A stretch of 64,000 nucleotides of DNA, taken from assembly GCA_028023455.1 (NCBI GenBank), contig JAQFVV010012435.1:1302001-1366000 (forward strand), given 5' to 3'. How positions within the stretch are numbered: the first letter of the stretch is position 1; each line of letters starts with the position of its first letter. Positions 1 to 11,845 of the stretch are shown one piece after another. The notes under the pieces are model-generated. The model was not told the DNA's origin. It was given only the letters and a program-made list of their open reading frames with translations, and searched no databases. Both the position numbers and the translations under genes were made by a program. This DNA comes from Epiperipatus broadwayi. Taxonomy: Eukaryota > Onychophora > Udeonychophora > Euonychophora > Peripatidae.

Positions 1-1665
1 TCTCTTCTCCACAATACCCCTGCACACTTTCTTATTTCATCCATCCATCCATCTCACATGCGGTCTCTTTCTGGGTCTTTTACAATCTCTTGGAATTCAG
101 TTTAAGATTTCAATTGTCCATCTATTATCATCTCTTCTAGCAGTATGTCAAATCCAACTCCACTTCAGTCTTTTAAGTTTTTTAATGAGGTCAGTAACAC
201 CTGTTTGTTCTCTTACCCATATATTGTATTTTCGATCTCTTCTTGTTACTCCCAACATGCATCTCTCCATACTTTTTTGAGTGGTTTCAAGTCTCTGTAT
301 TACTCTTCTATTAAGTGTCCAAGTCTCAGATCCATAAATAAGAACTGGTAAAACACATTTATTAAAAATCTTCCTTTTCAAACACATAGACATATTTCCT
401 TTTAGTATCTAGTTACTTCTACCAAAAACACTCCAACCAAGTTTAATTCTATGATTAATTTCATCCATTATGTTTCCATCTGTATTAATAATCTGACCAA
501 GGTATTTATAGCTGTTAACTTCTTCTAACTCATTATAATCAATCTTTATTTTCATATTTTGAGATCATCCATTGAACATTACTTTAATCTTTTTAACATT
601 TACCTTTACTCTTATTTTCCTACTTTCATCTGATAACTCCTGCAACATTTCCTGCAGCTCTAAAGCATTATTTGCAAAAACAACTACATCATCTGTAAAA
701 TCGAAATGATTTAAATAATCTCCATTTATTTACATTCCTTTAGCTTCCCATTTTAATCCCCAAAATATTTCTTGCAGCACTGTGGTAAAAAGTTTTGGAG
801 ATATGGAGTCACCCTGTCTTACACCTTTCTCAATGTTGACTTTCCTAGTATCATTATATAATCTAATTGTTGCTGTTGCATTTTGATTATTCTTTAAAAT
901 TTGACAATATCCTGGATCTATACCTTGATGATCCAATGCTTTAATCATTGAAGAAATGTTTATAGAATCAAATGCCTTTATGAGATCTACAAAACCAAAA
1001 TATAATGGCTACTCATATTCATTTATCCTTTCTATAACTTGTATCAATACCTGGATATGATCTACTGTACTAAAACAACTTTTAAATCCAGCTTGTTCTC
1101 TTAGTTACTGGAAATCCAATGTACTCTGTAGACGAGTTGTAATTATCTTGGTAAAAATTTTGTATAAAACTGATAAAAGGCTGATAGGTCTATATTTTCT
1201 AATATCTTCTTTATCACCTTTTTAAATATTAATATTAATATTGCATTCTTTCAATCATCTGGTATATCTTTATCACTTTGCTAAAAATTTTTTTATTTCT
1301 TCACCTGCTTTTTTTAATATATCAATTATAATTCCATTATTACCTGGAGCCTTGCCTTTCTTCATAAATTTAATTGCATGTCTTACTTCTTCATGTAAAA
1401 TTCTGGGCAATTTGGAAGATATAATAGATTTAGGAGGTACTTGTTCTTTATTACTATATAATTCTTGATAGAAGTCTTCTACCCATTTCATGATGTCATC
1501 TCTCTTTTTAGTAATAATTACATCTTTTTTTCTTATTGCAGATATAAATTTCCTACCAATACCGAAATGTTGTTTTACACTCTTGATACTTTTATTCTCT
1601 TCTATAGATTTCAAATATACAAATGTGTTTTTCAAAATTTTTGCCATGAAAAGGAAAATTGTAGC
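1..1665 (-). mobile_element. RTE-like non-LTR retrotransposon, decayed, cut by the window edge
   Basis: Reading the minus strand from about 1665 down gives, in order: a pre-reverse-transcriptase region (codons 1647 to 1273, with KAPGNNGI); RT block A (FVDLIKAFDS, near 990); RT block B (GVRQGDSISPKLF, 730-948); the catalytic box near 690, which reads FTDD where a sister copy has FADD; and the C-terminal domain (148-393, SETWTLNRR and ERCMLGVTRRDRK). The order and wording match the endonuclease-RT proteins of RTE-type LINEs. The 5' endonuclease is missing, and stops and frameshifts break the frame near 1000-1270, 570 and 400, so this is a dead 5'-truncated copy. The 3' end, which in other copies finishes in GAT repeats, lies just left of the window. 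Confidence 0.85.
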
Positions 1666-1883
1666 TGATAAAAAAATAAAAAAATGATCACATGATCTTT
1701 TGTTTAACTAGAATATGAAATTAAAAATGTTCACTGATATATATTTATACTTTCAAGAACTCTTCTCTTCACTCTACTTGAAAACCATCTAAGCTTGAAG
1801 AATCAATGGATTCCAGATGATAACTAATCTGGATTAACCAGAAATCTTTATCCTTAAGAATAACTTTCTTGATACAGGGATAA

Positions 1884-2250
1884 CATATTTGCGAGTTATT
1901 CCCATGTTTCTAAAGATGTGATTGGTGATTGTCTCATTGGGAAAGTATAGCTTAGGATAGAATATAATGATGAGCTACAGTTAGTCAATGTATTAAATAT
2001 AAGATTTGGAAATATAAATGGAAGTTTGCTGGAGCAATTGAAACCATCAATAGTGGGTTGTAAAAAAAGCATATTTGCGAGTTATTTCCATGTTTCTAAA
2101 GAAGTGATTACCTTCATTGTGAAAATTAGAATACAATGAAGAGCTACAACTAGTCAATGTATTAAAGTTAAAATTTGGAAATACAAGTAGAAGTTCTGAA
2201 GAAGATTTCTCCTGAAATGGCCAATAGTGGGTTGTAAAAAAGCATTATAA
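1884..2250. repeat. Tandem duplication, period about 186 bp
   Basis: A block beginning catatttgcgagttatt occurs at 1884 and again at 2070. The following text (caatgtattaa, atttggaaat, caatagtgggttgtaaaaa) repeats in register, so two diverged copies stand head to tail. The second copy contains CTGAAGA followed 11 bases later by GAAA, the spacing of a hammerhead core, but I cannot find a good helix I around it. No coding potential is seen. Confidence 0.7.
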
Positions 2251-2463
2251 AAGCTAATTAAGAACATAGATGATATTAATATTATATGTATTAAAGTCTT
2301 TTGGAAATAAAAATTTGCTGCAGAAGAAGTCAGTAGAGAGCATTATAAAATGTCAAACAGAATAATGGACCAGTATGTTCTATAATAGAATATATTTGTG
2401 TGTCATGGATTTATTTGTACAGTCTTCATAAAATTTATTTTTACTGTATTATTTTTTGTGTAA

Positions 2464-2594
2464 GGTGTGTGGTTTAGTTCAATGATAGAGACTAGAATTC
2501 ATGATCCATGAATCATGTTACGGCTCTATTACTTTTGGTGCTTGAACTTAATTTGAACTCTGGATCAATAAATCATTCAGTTATTATTTTTTTG
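2464..2594 (+). repeat. Decayed tRNA-headed SINE-like repeat (family S2)
   Basis: It starts with an A-box-like string (ggtttagttcaatgatagag) and ends in a shared tail (ctattacttttggtgcttgaac, then atcaataaatcattcag and a T-rich run). The same order recurs at 26525-26669 and 38341-38468 and in part at 42455-42549. The copies are very diverged, so the family consensus is my inference. Confidence 0.4.
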
Positions 2595-3648
2595 CCTTTC
2601 TGATAAACAGTATTTATTTTTGGAATTGAAATGGCCATTTTCATGTATAAGTGACTGCTTTTATTGTTAATGAGATGAGAAAGGGTAAGCCCAAAATACT
2701 TCTACTTATGATCATATACGTCATTTGCTGTTCTGTAAAACATAATTTATGGATTTCATCTTCAGTGTTATTTTGAATCCGCACTAGTATGCTTTAGGGT
2801 GTTATTGTAATGAAGAACTCAAAAACCTAAGGTTACTGAATAGATTTTCAGCTGAAGAGAGTAAAAGAAATCTCAGTTTGGTTAGTTATGAGGTCATTCT
2901 GCCATTTGAGTACACGGACATCACATAATGTCTTGAACAACCTCCCATGAGATTATTTTACTTATATAAGAGAGATATGGACCGAAAAAGTCATTCCACT
3001 ATGCAGGAGTAAGTGATTTGAAAAATATTCTTCTCAAGTAAAGAGCCATGTCATTTTAACATGTCATTGTTGGTCTGGGTGAAAACATGCAGGCATGTGT
3101 AGGATTCATAAATATTTGCAGATTTTTTATTTTATTTTGGCATGTTTACTCTTAAAAAATGCATCAGGTCTAAAGATTTTGCATTACCAATGAAAAATCT
3201 TATTTAACCCATTAAATTGATTTTGTTAATCTGTTAATTAACTTTTCCATAAACTTCTACCAAAAGATACAGCCAACAATACAATACCCATTTCCAAACA
3301 TACTTGTCTAATTACCACATTATAATAACTTTTTAAGGATAAATTGCTAATCGCAACTAAATTGCTTTGCTCCCCCTCCCCCATGTAAAAAAGTTGATGC
3401 TGAACTTAGGTGTTAATTTTTTTTTGGTAATCATTTAATATGGATTAGTACAAAAGAGGTCTAGAGGAATGTGTGATGGGAATGGAAAATTCTAATAGGG
3501 GACTAAAGCAACCTTCTATTTACAATAAACATAAAAGTTTTGGAAAACTTCTGCCACAAGAGATAGATGCCTTGCATCACTTCCGTAACATTATAATAGT
3601 CTTTTTAACAATTGCTTTATCCGCCCCTGCCTTTCTAATAAATATTAT
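2595..3648. other. A+T-rich DNA, no feature recognised
   Basis: No coding frame, RNA gene or repeat boundary could be supported here. The short plus-strand ORF starting at 3473 runs into the SINE and is not a gene. Confidence 0.5.
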
Positions 3649-3732
3649 ATGTCAAAGCATTGGCCGGGAAGCGAACCCCGGCTGGCTGCTTAGAAGGCAG
3701 CTATGCTAACCGTTAGGTCACCAACGCTTGAC
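3649..3732 (-). mobile_element. tRNA-Gly-derived SINE
   Basis: The minus strand reads a tRNA-like fold (3727 to 3657): acceptor GCGTTGG, A box, anticodon stem and loop with TCT where glycine TCC is expected, and B box GGGTTCGCTTCCCGG. The 5' leader GTCAA and 3' trailer TTTGACAT are shared with the other copies. It is a retroposed tRNA derivative rather than a tRNA gene because it is one of at least seven dispersed copies. No clear target-site duplication is seen at this copy. Confidence 0.8.
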
Positions 3733-4666
3733 GATTATTACTTTTTTAATTGGGGTTTAGTGTCATTCTGTTAATGTTACTTTTTGTTTATTTGTAGTAG
3801 TTCTTAAATATGAATTAGCTAAAGATCCAGGAAAAGATGAGATGAGAGAAGAAAATTCTAAATGGCATTTCTTAATAACATTTTCAAGTATCATGTGTGG
3901 ATGGAATGATGCCGGCTTAACTTCAAACTTTTTTTATTCTTTCTTTTTTTAAATCACGGTTTTCTCATTAGATATTTATATAAACCAAACTATTTTTGAA
4001 TAAGATGGAGTTCAAGTTTAATTTTTTTTTACTTTAGCTTAAAATCATTTTGACGATAAAAAGTGCTTGATAAAACTAAATTCGACATTTATATATATGG
4101 TAAAGGTTACAAGTTACCATATGCATGGTTTGTTATTAAAAACTATTCAAAACAAATACAAACGGTTTAATGAGTTTTTGCCTAAGAGAAAGATAAAAAT
4201 AGTCAGGAATTCTATGTAATCGTAATTTAATGTAACTGTTAAAAAAAAAAAAAATGTATACATTTTTTATAATTTTTCATTTATTTTAAAGAAAATGTTA
4301 TATTAAAAAAAAATGTAAGACATTCATGTACTTGAACGCACACACAATTATACATATAATAATAATTTTAAGCTTATGGTTTTGTCTGTTAATTCAAAAC
4401 GCAAATAGTTATTTTTATATTTACTTTTCGATTAAGTTTTTTTTTTTGTAATTTCTTGATTACATCAAAATTCTTGCTTTATAAGATATTATGAAAAACA
4501 GATATGATAAAATCACCGATAAGCTAACGACTGTTATCATTTACTACATACATATTGTTCTTTATAAAAAGACTTTTTCAAACTTGCTTAGTAGCACGTT
4601 GCAAAGTACCGTATATATTTATATTTAAATATGGGTATACTTTATATCCCCGAAGTTTAGATGTAA
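3733..4666. other. A+T-rich DNA, no feature recognised
   Basis: Long A and T runs and one (TA)n-like patch; nothing else could be supported. Confidence 0.5.
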
Positions 4667-4670
4667 TTAT

Positions 4671-4820
4671 AGGGGAATTGAACTCAGACTTTCAAGCTCC
4701 CTTCAGCTATCCAATCTATCTGGGGATTTGAGCTCAGACTTTCAAGCTCCCTTCAGCTATCCAATCTATCTGGGAATTTGAACTCAGACTTTCAAGCTTC
4801 CTTCAGCTATCCAATCTATC
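4671..4820. repeat. Three tandem 50-bp units in the foldback arm
   Basis: Units start at 4681, 4731 and 4781 (aactcagactttcaagctcc and variants). In the opposite strand each carries GAGTTCAAATCCCC, which resembles an RNA polymerase III B box. The right arm has a single copy. Confidence 0.85.
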
Positions 4821-4864
4821 TCATACAACCGATATACATGACCATACACATGAAAAAGATAAAT

Positions 4865-4919
4865 GATCTCCTATATATGTATTCCATGCTGAACCAGCGC
4901 TCAGCCGTTGGTCTAGATC
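4865..4919 (-). ncRNA. Mutated hammerhead ribozyme relic (F1)
   Basis: On the minus strand the outer helix I (GAUCU with AGAUC) and the helix II hairpin GCGCUG/CAGC are kept, but the CUGANGA box reads CGGCUGA and GAAA reads GGAA. Expected to be inactive. Confidence 0.5.
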
Positions 4920-5344
4920 ACCATCTCCCATACAGATATATATAATCAGTGCTCGCTTTATATTAAGATAGCAAATCTTCAAACTTTAATGGAAAGGCTT
5001 CAACCTACTCCACCCGCCAACTCTTTAGCCATTCACATCATTGAAAATCTAATGATGGAACACCCAAATCCCTTAATGATGCCAATATTATTGTCATGCC
5101 CATGCTTTTTCTTTGTATTTAAATGGACAAGGTCCTGTACATCAGGGTCAGAGTGACTTAGAGTCAACATGGGCATGGCAATAATATTGGCAAGAGATTT
5201 GGATCTTCCATCATTAGATTTTCAATGGTATGGATGACTGAAGAGTTGGAGGGTGGAGTAAATTGAAGCCTGTTTATTAAAGTTTGAAGATTTGCTACCT
5301 TAATATAAACTGAACACTGATTAAATATATATGTGGGAGATGAT

Positions 5345-5399
5345 GATCTGGGCCAAGTGAAGAGTGCTGGTTCAGCATGAATTATGCATATTGGAGATC
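5345..5399 (+). ncRNA. Mutated hammerhead ribozyme relic (F1)
   Basis: Helix I is perfect: GAUCU (5345-5349) with AGAUC (5395-5399), and CCAA (5353-5356) with UUGG (5391-5394). Helix II is GUGCUG with loop GUU. The conserved CUGANGA box starts with G (GUGAAGA, 5357-5363) and GAAA is followed by a further substitution. Loss of C3 should abolish cleavage. Confidence 0.6.
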
Positions 5400-5485
5400 A
5401 TTTTTTTTTTTTTTTTCATATGTTTGTGATCATGTGTATCGGTTGTGTGAGATAGATTGGATAGCTGAAGGGAACTTGAAAGTCT

Positions 5486-6384
5486 ACATATATATTTGTA
5501 TACAATATTTGTTACTCAAGATGGTTAATTTGTTTTTACATAATTAAAAGTAAATGGCCTTTAAATAGTTTTTTGAAAGGCAAATGCGTCCACAATAGCC
5601 CTCCAGTAGTGACATCTCACTCACCAGACTTCCCAATCGATAGATATTGAGACTTTATATGATTTTTCATCCTTGTTTTACTGAATAAACATAGCTAGAT
5701 ATCCATTTATAAACCAATATTTTTAGTATAGTTAGCTTTCATCTATCTGTCTGTCTGAAATAAAAATTAGATTTAATTCCATGTTGTAAAGCTATGCCTT
5801 GAAGACCACAGGTTCCTTTGCTTATAGCCAAAAACTAAGCAATAGTCCAAGTCCTTGAGTCTCTCCATAATGGAATGGACTGTGTAAACTATATTATCTT
5901 GTTCATTTGCAAACCCAGGTTGTAGAAATGGTAAACAAATATGGTCCTTTGGTCATTTTTTTTAAAAATAACGTTATAAATATCTTTTATTTTATTAGAA
6001 GTACGATTTTTTTCTTTTAAAAAAAATGTAAACATTTGATAGATTAAGGTATTGTCTTACATATTATCTATCTATCTAATAAAGACTCAGTCAGTCTTGA
6101 TAGTAAGAAAACCAGTTCATATAAAAGGTAAAACTAATGAACATTATTTTTACCTTTATCCAGAATATTAGTGGAGGGAGAAAATAATCTTTTATTTTTG
6201 TCAAACTGCTCAAATATTATTATTTTTATTTCTTTCTTATATCGGAAATTTGTTTAGATTGCTTTATGTATGTAATTATTGTAGTAATCATTTAGTTAAT
6301 TGCTTGGGAAGTCACGTGACATTCTAGCGTCCTAATGGCGGATTTCCATTTATGTGAAAGGTTTTGTAAGTAACACAGTTTCTT
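5486..6384. other. A+T-rich DNA with a possible S2 fragment
   Basis: Bases 6285-6350 (cattt-agttaattgcttgg, gtcacgtgacattctagcg, cctaatggcggatt) align with 17475-17540 and resemble the end of repeat family S2. Otherwise nothing is recognised. Confidence 0.35.
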
Positions 6385-6516
6385 ACAGTTCATTTTAATT
6401 TTTAAATTTTTTTATATGTCAAATGCGTTGACCGAGAAGCGAACCCGGGCTAGCTGCTTGGAAGGCAGCTATGCTAATCACTAAGCCACCAACGCTTGAC
6501 AGTTAATTTTAATTTT
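6385..6516 (-). mobile_element. tRNA-Gly(TCC)-derived SINE with target-site duplication
   Basis: The tRNA-like part occupies 6425-6495 on the minus strand, with glycine anticodon TCC in the loop, an A box and an intact B box. The tail is TTTGACATAT followed by A residues. An 18-base direct repeat with one mismatch flanks it (6385-6402 acagttcattttaatttt; 6499-6516 acagttaattttaatttt), which is the mark of LINE-driven retroposition. Confidence 0.92.
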
Positions 6517-7786
6517 GTGTTAGAATTGACAGTTTTGTAATTTTTTTAAAAAAAGTTACAATAAAGACAGGGGTGGGCTGTTTAATATATATAAAATAGA
6601 TGTACAAGATCAGAGGTGCCTTATAGTGCAAAGATAGCAATAATTTTGTTTCTGTGAAACTCAAAATTTTCTTGAATAACCAAATCAATTAAAATATCCA
6701 ACTTTGGTTAATCATTCAACACTGTCTCCTTCTCAAGTGTTTCTCTGCAAGGATTTTTTTTTTTTTACTTTTGCTACAAAATATCTTCAAATGGTAGTTG
6801 CTGGCTTGCCCCCCCCCCCATCATTAATTCACAATTAGCATTATTTGGCTTGATAGGTTCAGTTTAATGTAACACCTTAAAAAATGTTTCATCTTTTTGA
6901 AGGAAAAAATAATGAATTTGCAACATTTTTTCAGGTTGTCAACAGGCCTAGGATTCCTCCCCACCCCCACTTATTTAAGCAGCCCTTCGCAACCTACTTA
7001 GCTATCCAGAAGTGAGTGGTCATTAGGTATAACTATTGAGAAAAATAGTGAGTAAAACAAAGATGGACCATGCCATTTGATAAGTGATGAGTAACAAATG
7101 TCTTTTCTTATACAATACCTTTATGAGAGACCATTGAAAAAGTTTTTGTTATCATTAGTCAGTAAGATTGTTTTGCCTTTACATTCATGTTCAAATTTTA
7201 TTTGCAAATATAATGATAGAACAGATCAGCTCGCTCCTCTAATCCATTCAGTGTAAACTTGAGTGAGATGCCTTAGTGCATTTGAATTTTCATCCTCGAT
7301 TACTTTGGTTGGCATTTGCCAATGAGGTTTGGTTTTCAAAACTTGAAGTGACTTATTGTTATCTCTGGACAGGGAGAAAAATGTCCACAGTTAATAAATA
7401 ATTGATAGTTCTAAAATATATAGATACTGAAGTTGAATTAAATTTATATAATCATTCAAGCAGGTTTTCCATTCAAAAGTCTTAGGTGATTTGATTAATG
7501 CTAAAATGGAGTTAAAGATGGAAGTTAGATTCATAACTACATTGTTTCCTGCTTTGAATCTCAAACCTCATTGATAGAAATAAAATTAAAAAAACTGGTT
7601 TGAGAATTGAGATTTAAATGTGTCTGATAATCAACTGATTGATTACTCAAGCTTACTATAGATGGCATTAGAGTAGAAAGCTGCTTTCATATGACATGAT
7701 GAGTTAAATGATTTGTTGTTTGTTGTTATTAATAATATTAACAACAACAACAATGTAAAGCAACAATAATATTTTATTAGCAAATA
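6517..7786. other. A+T-rich DNA, no feature recognised
   Basis: Contains a ten-base C run near 6811 and a TTG/CAA-rich palindromic patch near 7705-7755. No gene or mobile element is supported. Confidence 0.5.
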
Positions 7787-7957
7787 ACTTATACCATTTC
7801 CAACTTTCTTAAACACGTCAACAATACTATTTAAAACTTTATTCTTACAGTTTCGACTGTCCTGCAGTTATCATCAGAGTCGAAACTGTAAGAATACAGT
7901 TTTGATATAAAAATTAGTATTGTTGAAGTATTTAAAAAAGTTGGAAATGGGGTAATA
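7787..7957. mobile_element. Foldback element, family F4
   Basis: Arms of about 75 bp (taccatttccaacttt left, aagttggaaatggggta right, continuing through gtcaacaatact / agtattgttgaa) enclose a core shared with the element at 55358-55576. On the minus strand the core has CTGATGA (7877-7871), a hairpin ACUG-CAGGA-CAGU, then CGAAAC (GAAA 7854-7851). Two extra bases before the hairpin depart from the hammerhead consensus. Confidence 0.7.
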
Positions 7958-8123
7958 TGTAAATATAGTAAATATAGAAATCAATACATAAGAAAAGGAA
8001 GAAGAAAATTAAATAACAACTTACAAGACCAAAACATTCCTATGTGCTTACCATCTCCATATTTATATGATATTAGTAAATAATCTAGTTTAATAATTTA
8101 ATTTTAAAAAAAAAACACTTTAT

Positions 8124-8300
8124 AAAATCTGATGTCATCATCATCATCATAATCAACCATTATCAATCCACTGCAGGATGAAGGTCTCGCCAAGTTTAAT
8201 CCATCTTCTCCGATCTTTAGCTTCTCTTCTCCACATCACCCCTGCACACTTTCTTATTTCATCCATCCATCTCACATATGGTCTCTTTCTAAAATCTGAT
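8124..8300 (-). mobile_element. RTE-like LINE 3' end with target-site duplication
   Basis: The 157 bp from 8134 to 8290 match the 3' end of the RTE-like family: a (GAT)n tail in the minus strand, then the segment encoding the last residues. A perfect 10-base direct repeat aaaatctgat flanks it (8124-8133, 8291-8300). Severe 5' truncation is typical of LINE insertion. Confidence 0.88.
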
Positions 8301-11300
8301 ATAAAGAATATTATTACATTCTTCTTGTATTAAGAGAATCATTCTTTACATATGCATTTTTTTTAAGAATTGGAATGTCATGATTTCTACTACAAAAATC
8401 TGTTGCTTTATATATTTTTCTCTAAATTATTAAACTTCTTTGTATCTTGTACTTCTTAATAAAAAAACTTTATGCAATCTCATTTTATACATTTCACTAC
8501 AATGTTTGTTATAAGCTTTCATTTTATAAATGTGTTTGTAAATTTTATTTACAATGTATAATTTTTTTTATATTTGTTTAATTGCAAGAATTCTACATTA
8601 TGGATTTATACTGCATTTTTGATAACATTAATATTTTAAATACTTTGTTAGTTGAACATTGAAAAATAATTTTAGACCTTTGTATCATACTTGTACAATG
8701 TGTACCAAGTAAAAGATGACCGGTTGTGTTTCAAAGCTGTTTGGAATGCCATGTTTAAATCAATACATGCATTATGTAGTGACAGTTTAGTTATTGCTCA
8801 CAAAAACTTTATGATTCTAGCATATCTGAATCATGAATTATGATCATGAATTATGACATGAAATGTGTCAGTGCGACTTTCTTGGATCATTTTCAATGTC
8901 TTCAATCTCATAATCTTGCAAATCACTTGGAAAAATATTTTTCAACATGTGGTTTCATTACCATACCCAGTTTAAATCATTTCAGATAGTTCACTTGCAG
9001 TTTTGCCCAATTTAAAACAAAATTTAATGTTAGTACATTATTCAATTGTGGATTAAGATATGATACACACTCAGATTTTATGACATGCTTTAGAATTTTT
9101 GTAAAGAATAGTTAAAATATGCCGCTACTTAACACATGTTAATTCGCAGATAGCATTGCTGATATCTTGGAAAAAGCCAGCCAACAATCATAATTTTCAT
9201 TGGATAAATTGCTTTTATGATTAAATGTGCAATTATTATATGTGAAATTGTTTGTAAATGTTAAGTCCAGTTCTCCATGATCAGAGATTTTTTATTTCAT
9301 GACTAGGATAGTAATGACTATGTATTAGCATTATTTTTTTTGAGTGGGTTGAACATTGCATCTTTAATATTTATTTTTCTGTTATTAATTCTGCTTCACC
9401 AATGAAATTTATATGAAATGCCATCTGGATAAACTCCAATGTTTCCTCCTGTATTAGCTTAAAACCAGTAGTAAAATATATTTATTTAATCATGTAATGC
9501 TTGAACACCTATGCATCCAAACCTTCTCCCATCTCTTCCCAAAAGTTGATTGAATCTACATAACACAAAATGTTTCCCCCTGGAATGAGTGATACAAGCT
9601 CTGACAAATATATGCCAAAGATATTAGATTTTCTTGTAGAAGATTTTTGTTATAACTAAACAGATAAATAAGTCTTTATTGTTGTGATTAATATAATTAT
9701 CTTTTCCAGACAAAACAGATTTAATAAAGTTATAAGATGGATCAAGAATCATGTCTTAGGTGTTTTAATAAAGTAATAGAGTGGTTGACTCTGGATCTCA
9801 AAGATCATGGACTATGCCCATAGCTCTATCAACTTCTAGAGTTCAATTTTCTTATGAACTCCCAAATAATATGTCAGAGATCAACACTATCAAATGCCTT
9901 TGTCAGATCAAGTAAATTACTTCTACCCAATTTTTTGTTTTAATAACTTTGTTAATGATATCAGAATACATAAAATAAATATAATAATAATAATAACAAA
10001 AGAAACCATATGTTCAACCACCATAGATAGATATATAATATCTTTTATATATTCATTTTAGTGATCAGTATTTTCTGGCTAGTTTGTGAATTTTGAATTA
10101 CTTGAAAAAGAAAAACCTAGATTTTGAAGCTTAGCAGTTGAAAATGCTAATCATTATACTGCAAAGACCAGAGAAGAACAGGAGATAATGAATGCACAGA
10201 CCTTCACAGTATAGCATAGCAGTATAATGGCAGACTTAAGAATTAAACATTCTTGTTCTCTTAAATGAAACTGTTGTACTCAGTCTCTCATTTAGGTCTT
10301 TACATGCTACATAATCTCATGAGAAATTAATTATGCAATTACTATTATGATTATAACATGCAATTATTATTATGAGTATTATTACATACATTTTAACTTA
10401 GAAAATAATTTCATAATAAGAAATGATGCCAGTTTAAGATAATTTTATGAGGATTCATTTAAAATATAAATAATATGTACACATTCATATATTACTCACA
10501 CATATCCAGTCCACAATTTACATACTTTTCAAATAGCTATTGAAATTTTTATATTGAAATGTGACTCGTTTATTAATTTATTAAGTAGGCTAGTCTTTAT
10601 GCATCTTGAGATATCTGTCTCTGTTATGTTAGCAATTTCAAATATGCTGTATAAAAGTACTGATTTTTTGTATGTGTGTGTGTATATATATTTACAGAAT
10701 TATAATTTTTCTCTTCACAGTGAATAACATGATAGGATTACTTAATGTCTAATTAAAAAAAACAATATTATATTATTAGTTACGATTTATATAATGGCAT
10801 AAAAAGCATCATTTTTTAATATTATTGTAACCATTATGACATCATTAAAATATAGAATACCATTATATCTGATGAAATTATAGCAAGAATACTAAGCACT
10901 TTCACCAGTTTGCCTTAAAATAGAACTTTTGTGATATCAATCCACTATTTATGTCATCAAGATAATCTATCCCAGTGTAATACTGTTTGTATTATAGATC
11001 AAGTCTCATGCATTAGTTTTTCATGATAAATTAATGGGATTCATAGTTGCAGTGATATCATATTGATGTCTTAAACTAATCTGCCTTAGACTATGAATAA
11101 GAAGTAAATAGTAAGCTTGCTATAGAAACATCTCTTTTCAGTAAAGGTAAAGTAATGGCAGACACAGTATTTGCGGGAATATGATACCTCTCCCATAAGT
11201 TATTTGACTAACCAATATTAACTTCTAATGTTCTAGCCAAAAATAGCTAGATAACCCTTTACTGACCACTAATGTATGACTACATGGGATAGTTATGGAT

Positions 11301-11737
11301 TATTCATCCCATCCCCTTTCCAAATTTGTTTGTGATCTAAAATGATTTTTTAAAGTTAATCATACTTAAATGGAACCCAAGATAATAAGCATGTATTCTT
11401 GTTTAATCAAAAAAAAAAAAAAAATGTTGAAAGTTAATGTAAATTTAAATGATCTCTATCAGCAAAAATTCAGTTTTAAAATTTAGCTGATTAGTCTAAT
11501 GGATCTAACTTATATATTCAAATATATGATTGAACTTAGATCCAGAGTAAAGTGATATACTTTAGAATTAATCATTTCTGGATAAATTCCAGTTAAGGAA
11601 ATTATAAAAAAAAATCTTACTTGGATCATTTAAACTGTTGTTTGGAGTATATTGCTCAGTAATTTTGAATGAATGACTATGTGACATTAATAAATGTAAT
11701 ATTTGATTTTAAGTTCAAGGCCCCCAATATTTAGCAT
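8301..11737. other. A+T-rich DNA with at most faint repeat relics
   Basis: No coding frame is supported. Bases 9775-9850 (gagtggttgactctgg, tagctctatcaacttctag) and 10205-10275 faintly resemble repeat family S2 but are too diverged to delimit. Confidence 0.4.
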
Positions 11738-11845
11738 TTCATCATCATCAACCATTATCAATCCACTGCAGGATGAAGGTCTCTCCAAATTTAATCCATC
11801 TTCTCCGATCTTTAGCTTCTCTTTTCCACAACACCCCTGCACATT
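11738..11845 (-). mobile_element. RTE-like LINE 3' end fragment
   Basis: It matches the 8134-8290 fragment from the ATC-repeat tail through ccactgcaggatgaaggtct to cacccctgcaca. The 5' break is at about 11845. No convincing target-site duplication is seen. Confidence 0.8.

Larger units (their letters stand above)
4667..5485. mobile_element. Large foldback element, family F1 long form
   Basis: The left and right halves are inverted copies of each other over roughly 370 bp each. The centre is marked by catgcccatg (about 5097) facing catgggcatg (about 5169). Each half carries a hammerhead-type core: minus strand at 4865-4919 and plus strand at 5345-5399. The outer end of the left arm is triplicated (three 50-bp units from 4681). 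The right arm stops inside the corresponding sequence at about 5485. No ORF is present, so it must depend on other elements for movement. Confidence 0.8.

Noticed and set aside
3473-3709. 78-codon ORF as a gene
   Set aside because: It runs through the tRNA-derived SINE, and the residues encoded there are only a translation of tRNA sequence.
4690-4725. Second hammerhead in the F1 outer arm (CTGAAGG...GAAAG)
   Set aside because: The seventh core base is G instead of A and helix II would be too short; the string overlaps the B-box-like repeat and is better explained by it.
6425-6495. Functional tRNA-Gly gene
   Set aside because: It has target-site duplications, a shared 3' tail and several sister copies with mutated anticodons and stems, so it is a retroposed SINE.
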